Of a stretch of 64,000 nt of DNA, positions 59,644-64,000 are shown piece by piece. Origin of the DNA: JACPFV01 sp035526825 (GTDB lineage: Bacteria; Pseudomonadota; Gammaproteobacteria; Nevskiales; Nevskiaceae). The notes beneath the pieces are model-generated. The model was not told the DNA's origin. It ran no database searches and was given only the letters and a program-made list of their open reading frames with translations. A program made the position numbers and the translations under genes. The DNA lies in contig DATLBT010000071.1 of the NCBI GenBank assembly GCA_035526825.1, positions 1-64,000 of the forward strand, in the 5' to 3' direction. The stretch's first letter is position 1. Each line of letters begins with the position of its first letter.

Positions 59644-61460
59644 AATGCGGGCTCAGCAAAAAGTGAACCCACGACGTGGGACCAGCGCCGGGCCCAAGGG
59701 CACCCTGGCCGGCTCAGACCCTGCACGAGGCGCCAGCCACCGAGGCTATCTTCCTCCTGAAGCCACTGCGCGATGGGCGTCTGGAATCCGGTCTTGGCGC
59801 GCTGAAGTACCGCCATCGGCAGTGGCACGCTCGGGCTGCTGGCAACCATGGACTTTTCGAGTCGCGGGGCAACCACGCAGTGACGCAACAACTCCACGTC
59901 CACGTAGGGCACCCGCACCTCAAGCGAGTGCGCCATGCTGGCCCAGTCGGTGTCGCGTAGCAGCTGGTTTCGCATATAGAAGGAGGACTCGAGCGTCGAG
60001 ACTCTTGCAAAAGAATCGCCCGGTTCTGGCTGCAGCGCGGCACCGAGCCGAATATCCAGCCGCAACCGCCGCAGGCCATTGCGCAGCAGTTCCGCGTCAA
60101 GCAATTCCGGCAAGTCCCCCGGCAGAAACAGTCCCCTGCGCAGAAACCAAGCACCCGTAAAGCTCCCACCGAGATCCACCATGCCGCGCAGTTTTGGACT
60201 GGCGTTTGGGAAAAAACCAGCCGCAAAGGCGCGAAATATAGTCCCCGCTCCGGGGAGACGAGCAGGACCGGAAATCCAGCGCGCCCATTTTGGAACGTCC
60301 TTAAACGATGTGTAGCCGCCGAATAGCTCGTCCGCGCCCAAGCCCGATACCGCCACCTTTAGTCCTCGTTCAGCTGCGGCCTTGGCGACGAACCATGTGT
60401 TGAGTCCATCGATGCTCGGCTGGTCCATCGCGGCAAGCGCCGCTGGCAATTCCTCGCGGAACACATCGCGCGTCACGCGATACTCTTCGTGATCGGTCGC
60501 GTACCTCCGAGCGGTCTCCGCAGCCAGCGGGGCTTCGTCGGCGGGGGTATCACGAAATTCATCGAAGGTGACAGTCACCGTGGTGATGCTTCGCTGACCC
60601 GCATCGCGCATGAGCCCCACGAGTGCGCCGGAATCCACACCCGAAGATAGGAAGGCGCCGACGGGCACGTCGCCGACGAGGTGATGCTTAACGGAGTCAA
60701 GCAACGTCTCTCTTAACGCGGTTTGATCTTGGTTGCCCACTTGGCGCACTGCTCGTGCGGCAGCCCATGTGCGTGCAATCGAAAAGTGGGACACAGGCGC
60801 CTGGGCCCCTAATGAATCGACTCGCATATAGCTACCGGCCGGAACGCTGCGAATTTCCTGGTACAGCGTGAATGGCTCCGGCACCGAGCCGAGCAGGTAG
60901 AACCCGACGATTCCAGCGGGCTCAGGCTCGCGGGATACGGCCCCGCTCACGAGCAAGGCCTTGACCTGGGACGCCACGCGGCAGGTCCAGCCATCGTCCG
61001 CGTAATAGAGCGGCTTGATGCCGTAAGGATCCCGCGCAAGCAGCATTTCCCGGCGGTCCGCATCCCAGAGAGCGAAGGCGTACATCCCGCGCAGCTCCGC
61101 AAACATGTTCTCGCCGTACGCGCGATACGACTCGATGATCACTTCCGTGTCCGACTGCGTGCGAAACCGGACACCTCGAGCCTCGAGCTTCGCTCTTAGC
61201 GCGCGGTAGTTGTAGATCTCGCCGTTGAAGCTGATGACGATCTTCCCATCCGCGCTCGCCATGGGCTGATTCCCGGCCGCACTAAGGTCGATGATCGAGA
61301 GGCGACGATGGCCCAAGCCAGCGTGGCCGTCGTCAGACAGCCACAAGCCCTCGGCGTCCGGGCCTCGCGCGCGCATGTGGTCACGGATACGCACCAACTC
61401 GTCACGGTCGACCGGGTTCGACGCGTAGTGGTAAGCAAAGATGCCGGCGACGCCGCACAT
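59640..61460 (-). CDS. asnB: Glutamine-hydrolysing asparagine synthetase family protein
   Basis: A 606-residue, complete two-domain enzyme. The N-terminal glutaminase begins Met-Cys2-Gly-Val-Ala-Gly with the catalytic Cys. RGPDAEGLW, LGHRRLSIIDLS, SFNGEIYNYRALR and SDTEVI follow. The synthetase half has FLSSGVDSGALVGL and SGLGADELFGGYTSF. Copies of this kind are common in surface-polysaccharide operons, where they may amidate uronic acids of the glycan. This gene is quite separate from the Cys2-lacking cyclase at 43174-44913. It lies between Wzc and a GT gene. A role in sugar amidation is inferred. Confidence 0.9.
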   Translation of the reverse strand: MCGVAGIFAYHYASNPVDRDELVRIRDHMRARGPDAEGLWLSDDGHAGLGHRRLSIIDLSAAGNQPMASADGKIVISFNGEIYNYRALRAKLEARGVRFRTQSDTEVIIESYRAYGENMFAELRGMYAFALWDADRREMLLARDPYGIKPLYYADDGWTCRVASQVKALLVSGAVSREPEPAGIVGFYLLGSVPEPFTLYQEIRSVPAGSYMRVDSLGAQAPVSHFSIARTWAAARAVRQVGNQDQTALRETLLDSVKHHLVGDVPVGAFLSSGVDSGALVGLMRDAGQRSITTVTVTFDEFRDTPADEAPLAAETARRYATDHEEYRVTRDVFREELPAALAAMDQPSIDGLNTWFVAKAAAERGLKVAVSGLGADELFGGYTSFKDVPKWARWISGPARLPGAGTIFRAFAAGFFPNASPKLRGMVDLGGSFTGAWFLRRGLFLPGDLPELLDAELLRNGLRRLRLDIRLGAALQPEPGDSFARVSTLESSFYMRNQLLRDTDWASMAHSLEVRVPYVDVELLRHCVVAPRLEKSMVASSPSVPLPMAVLQRAKTGFQTPIAQWLQEEDSLGGWRLVQGLSRPGCPWARRWSHVVGSLFAEPAL

Positions 61461-61502
61461 GCTGGGGAAAATCCTTCGCTGCGCTCGGAACGAGGGCCAG
61501 GG

Positions 61503-63767
61503 CTACTGCTTTTGGCCGTAGCGATAACGCCCGTAGCTGTACCGATAGTGGTAGTACTGCGGGTGAACGTAAGACCCGACGCTGGGCCGCAGGCCGTTGA
61601 AGATCAGGCCGTCGACCTTGATGCCGTTCTTCGCGAACCGTTGCACGCAGTCCTGCACGTCCGGCACAGTGCTGATACCCCCTCGGATCGTGACGAACAG
61701 CGCACCGGCAGACTTCGCGACTAGCACTGTGTCGGCAAGGTTGAGGATCGGCGGTGTGTCGACGATGACGAGGTCGAAATCCTTGCAGGCCCCTTCGACC
61801 AGCTCGATAAAGCGGTCGGAGCCAAGTAACTCCGCGGGATTGGGCGGCAGCTTGCCAGTGGGGATGACCCAGAAGTTGTCGAGTCCTCCGCGATAGCGGA
61901 TCTGTTTGAAGTCGGCCTGCCCGACGATGCCTTCCGAGAGCCCCGGGCTGCGCTCTATCCCGAACATTTTGTGCATGCGGCCTTTGCGCATGTCGGCGTC
62001 GATGAGCAGCACCTTCTTGCCGGTATCGGCCATCAGGCGCGCAAGATTCGCCGCGACGAAAGACTTGCCCACATTCGGGGTCGAGCCGGTGATGACCGCA
62101 AGGTTGCGCTTCGCATCCATCATCGCGAAGTGGAGGCTCGCCCGCAGGCTGCGCAAGCTTTCGACGGCAATGTCCTTCGGGTCGGTTTCCGCGAGGAGCG
62201 AAACCCCCTTTTCGGACTTATCGAGCGATCCTTGCTTGTCGCTGTAGGGGATCGTCGCGTACACCGGGATGCCTATCTTGCGCTCGGCATCCTCGGCCCA
62301 ATTAAGCTTTACGTTAAGGTGTTTGCGCAGGAACACTGCGGTGAGTCCCGCGACGAGCCCGATGCCCGACCACGACAGCAGCAGCCAGCGGGCGCGCGGC
62401 TCAACGCGATGGTTGACTGGCAGGGCCGTGTCCACGATCCGGACGTTGCCGATGGTGCCGGCCTTTGCTAGGCGCAGCTCCTGTGCCTGGTTCAACAGCA
62501 GCACGTACAGCTCACTCGCGACTTTCGAATCGCGCGAGAGTTGCAGCAGCCGCGCCTCGGCGTCCGGCAGCGCCGCGATCTTCGTGTTAACGCGGTCGCG
62601 CTCGCCGCGCAGTTGATTTGCCTTGCGCACTACGGCGGCGAGCGCGGGATGTTCTGGCGTGAGCGTCTGCGCCAGCTCCGTGCGCTGCAACTCCAGTTCC
62701 GAAATCTCGCGCTCCAGGGAAGTGAGCGACTCGAGAATGGATTTGGCGCCTTCGCTGAGCTGGTAGGGGCCGCTGCGCGAGCGCTGCTCGAGCAATGCCT
62801 GCTCCGCGGCCTCGACCTCCGCCTGCAGCTTCGGAAGTTGGGCGTTCAGGAACTCGAGTTTGCGCTCGGCGCCCTGCGAAAGGCGCTCGATGTTTTGCCG
62901 GAGGTAGGTCGTCGCGATGGCGTTGGCGGTGTCTGACGCCTGCTTGGGGCTGGACGACCGCACGGAGAGCTCGAGTATGCCCGTGCCCTGGAACGCACCC
63001 TTTGATCCGCGCTCCGTGATGCGCAGCCGGCCTCGTAGCGAATCGGCCGCGTCCTTGATACGCATCCGGGCCACTGCGAATTCGGTGCCCGGCCGGGCCG
63101 TCAAGGCGGCGATGGTGAGGACGACCTCGCCGTCGGCGCCTAGCGGGATGCGTAATTCCTCGCCGACACGCCCCGCGGCATTCATACCCTCGCCCGCATG
63201 GACCGTGTAAGCCCCGGCATCGCCGGCTACGACCGTAAGCACCATTTCCTGCAGGTTGTCCGGCAGGCGCAGGCTGGTGACGTCGATCTTCTCCCCGCCC
63301 CAGGCGTACTTGCCGGACAACGGGATGTACCAAGGGTCCGAAGCGAGCCCCGCGCCGCGATGGCTCCGCGCGATCGCGGCCCCGATCGCGCCCAAATAGA
63401 TCGGCGTTGCGTTGATCGCGAGGCTGAGTTCCTCGGCCGCCGCGCCGAGGATGCTCCGTGACTTTAGAATTTCGATCTGTGCGCTCGTCGTGTCGGGCAA
63501 CCAGTACGACGACGCGCCGAGCATCTCGGGGCCGACGGCGAACCCGGAAGAATTCTTTTCGATCTCGATCAGCGCGCTTGCTTCGTACTGCGGCGGCGTG
63601 ACCCAACCCTTGAAAAGGCCGAACAGCGCGCCGGCGACGAGAAAGCTGACCGCCAGCGCCCAGTAGTCGAGAACCGTCGCGACGGCCGAGCGAAGGTTGA
63701 AGAGTTCCTCTTCCGGTAACGCCGCGAACTGCGGCGCGCGCAGGTCAGGGCTCGTGGGCGAATTCAC
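61503..63767 (-). CDS. wzc: Wzc-type chain-length determinant with tyrosine kinase
   Basis: 754 residues from GTG 63767 (one base shared with the Wza stop); an earlier in-frame start would run through the Wza gene. Helix 1 is at about 36-56 and a periplasmic coiled-coil domain follows with HPALAAVVRKANQLRGERD; helix 2 is near 465-485. The kinase has Walker A STPNVGKSF, a canonical Walker A' LLIDADMRKG and Walker B VIVDTPP. The Tyr-rich tail (HPQYYHYRYSYGRYRYGQ) is the autophosphorylation cluster. Its canonical A' motif contrasts with the Glu-containing one at 31870. It serves the right-hand operon with the adjacent Wza. Confidence 0.92.
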   Translation of the reverse strand: MNSPTSPDLRAPQFAALPEEELFNLRSAVATVLDYWALAVSFLVAGALFGLFKGWVTPPQYEASALIEIEKNSSGFAVGPEMLGASSYWLPDTTSAQIEILKSRSILGAAAEELSLAINATPIYLGAIGAAIARSHRGAGLASDPWYIPLSGKYAWGGEKIDVTSLRLPDNLQEMVLTVVAGDAGAYTVHAGEGMNAAGRVGEELRIPLGADGEVVLTIAALTARPGTEFAVARMRIKDAADSLRGRLRITERGSKGAFQGTGILELSVRSSSPKQASDTANAIATTYLRQNIERLSQGAERKLEFLNAQLPKLQAEVEAAEQALLEQRSRSGPYQLSEGAKSILESLTSLEREISELELQRTELAQTLTPEHPALAAVVRKANQLRGERDRVNTKIAALPDAEARLLQLSRDSKVASELYVLLLNQAQELRLAKAGTIGNVRIVDTALPVNHRVEPRARWLLLSWSGIGLVAGLTAVFLRKHLNVKLNWAEDAERKIGIPVYATIPYSDKQGSLDKSEKGVSLLAETDPKDIAVESLRSLRASLHFAMMDAKRNLAVITGSTPNVGKSFVAANLARLMADTGKKVLLIDADMRKGRMHKMFGIERSPGLSEGIVGQADFKQIRYRGGLDNFWVIPTGKLPPNPAELLGSDRFIELVEGACKDFDLVIVDTPPILNLADTVLVAKSAGALFVTIRGGISTVPDVQDCVQRFAKNGIKVDGLIFNGLRPSVGSYVHPQYYHYRYSYGRYRYGQKQ

Positions 63768-64000
63768 TAGTTGTTCACCGTGTTCGCAAAAATGCCGCCC
63801 TGCAGCAGAGTCTGGAGCGACGGCGCGATCTGGGTCAGGAAGCGATTCCACCGGCTGATGTTGGCTTCAGCCACATAAATCACATCCCGCGGCTGCACCA
63901 TGAACGCATCCGCCAGCAGCAGCGCATCGGCCTCGTTCGCGTTGAGTTGGAACACATCCGGTTTTTCGAGCCGCCCGCGGATCACGTAAACGCGCTCCGC
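63767..64000 (-). CDS. wza: Wza-type polysaccharide export protein, C-terminal part only
   Basis: The frame is open at the right edge (Ala-Glu-Arg-Val-Tyr-Val) and 77 residues are visible before the stop. RLEKPDVFQLNANEADALLLADAFMVQPRDVIYVAEANISRWNRFLTQIAPSLQTLL is the C-terminal part of Wza/KpsD-like exporters: the last SLBB/Poly_export strand (PRDVIYVAEA) and the amphipathic helix that crosses the outer membrane. The helix shows this is a long-form Wza, unlike the short form at 31296. The N-terminal lipobox lies beyond the window. Wzc follows immediately. Confidence 0.87.
   Translation of the reverse strand, partial: AERVYVIRGRLEKPDVFQLNANEADALLLADAFMVQPRDVIYVAEANISRWNRFLTQIAPSLQTLLQGGIFANTVNN

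Noticed and set aside
1..64000. JUMPstart/ops element, CRISPR array, tRNA, IS element
   Set aside because: Looked for the GGCGGTAG ops core, regularly spaced repeats, cloverleaf-like genes and transposases; none convincing was seen by eye.

Overview
The window is a dense surface-polysaccharide locus from a high-G+C Gram-negative bacterium. Wza-type outer-membrane export lipoproteins, Wzc-type tyrosine kinases, a Wzm/Wzt ABC exporter and an outer-membrane beta-barrel all point to a diderm. A beta- or gammaproteobacterium is my best guess, but no rRNA or housekeeping gene fixes it. No tRNA, rRNA, CRISPR array, transposase or phage gene was seen.

Layout: (1) 1-2025, the end of a GDP-L-fucose pathway (gmd, fcl) closed by a terminator. 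(2) 2060-4730, three glycosyltransferases (GTs) on the minus strand. (3) 4816-29983, a long, tightly overlapping plus-strand series. It holds a GT-C membrane protein, a Wzm/Wzt exporter with a Wzt glycan-binding tail, five methyltransferase genes (one a double-domain fusion), GT2, GT8 and GT4 transferases, a TagD-like cytidylyltransferase, a Wzy-like polymerase, a CDP-alcohol phosphotransferase, a Wzx flippase, and a WbuB plus RmlD-like/FnlA/2-epimerase set that best fits UDP-N-acetyl-L-quinovosamine. (4) 30052-38108, a secretion module: beta-barrel, short Wza, Wzc with fused kinase, TPR protein, O-antigen-ligase-like protein, GT4 and a FecR-domain protein. (5) 38095-39852, a minus-strand NodU-type carbamoyltransferase, then a 367-bp gap with a sigma-54-like promoter. 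(6) 40220-46398, a small secreted peptide followed by a lasso-peptide gene cluster. (7) 46542-64000, a second exopolysaccharide operon on the minus strand, entering from the right edge: Wza, Wzc, AsnB, GTs, a PglK-like ABC flippase, FkbM methyltransferase, acetyltransferase and Wzy-like protein.

The main discovery is the lasso cluster. A 52-codon gene at 44992-45150 has the full leader pattern Y-x2-P-x-L-x3-G-x5-T. Its 15-residue core starts with Gly and has Asp at position 9, the geometry needed for a macrolactam ring. Around it are a split B protease (B2 41607-42008; B1 42011-42274), a divergent asparagine-synthetase-like cyclase, an HPr-kinase-like enzyme and a nucleotidyltransferase as in phospho-lasso clusters, a second PqqD-like protein and a PRMT-like methyltransferase. 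The core ends in Ser-Val, so a Ser is available for phosphorylation. A strong terminator-like hairpin encloses the start codon of the first gene of this cluster, suggesting attenuation or read-through control downstream of the sigma-54-type promoter.

The glycan genes form at least two complete export systems (Wzm/Wzt or Wzx on the left, PglK-like flippase and Wzc on the right) and include three polymerase/ligase-like membrane proteins. Several segments (about 20.7-24.7 kb and 48.5-59.6 kb) look visibly richer in A+T than their neighbours, consistent with mosaic acquisition. This was judged by eye and not computed.
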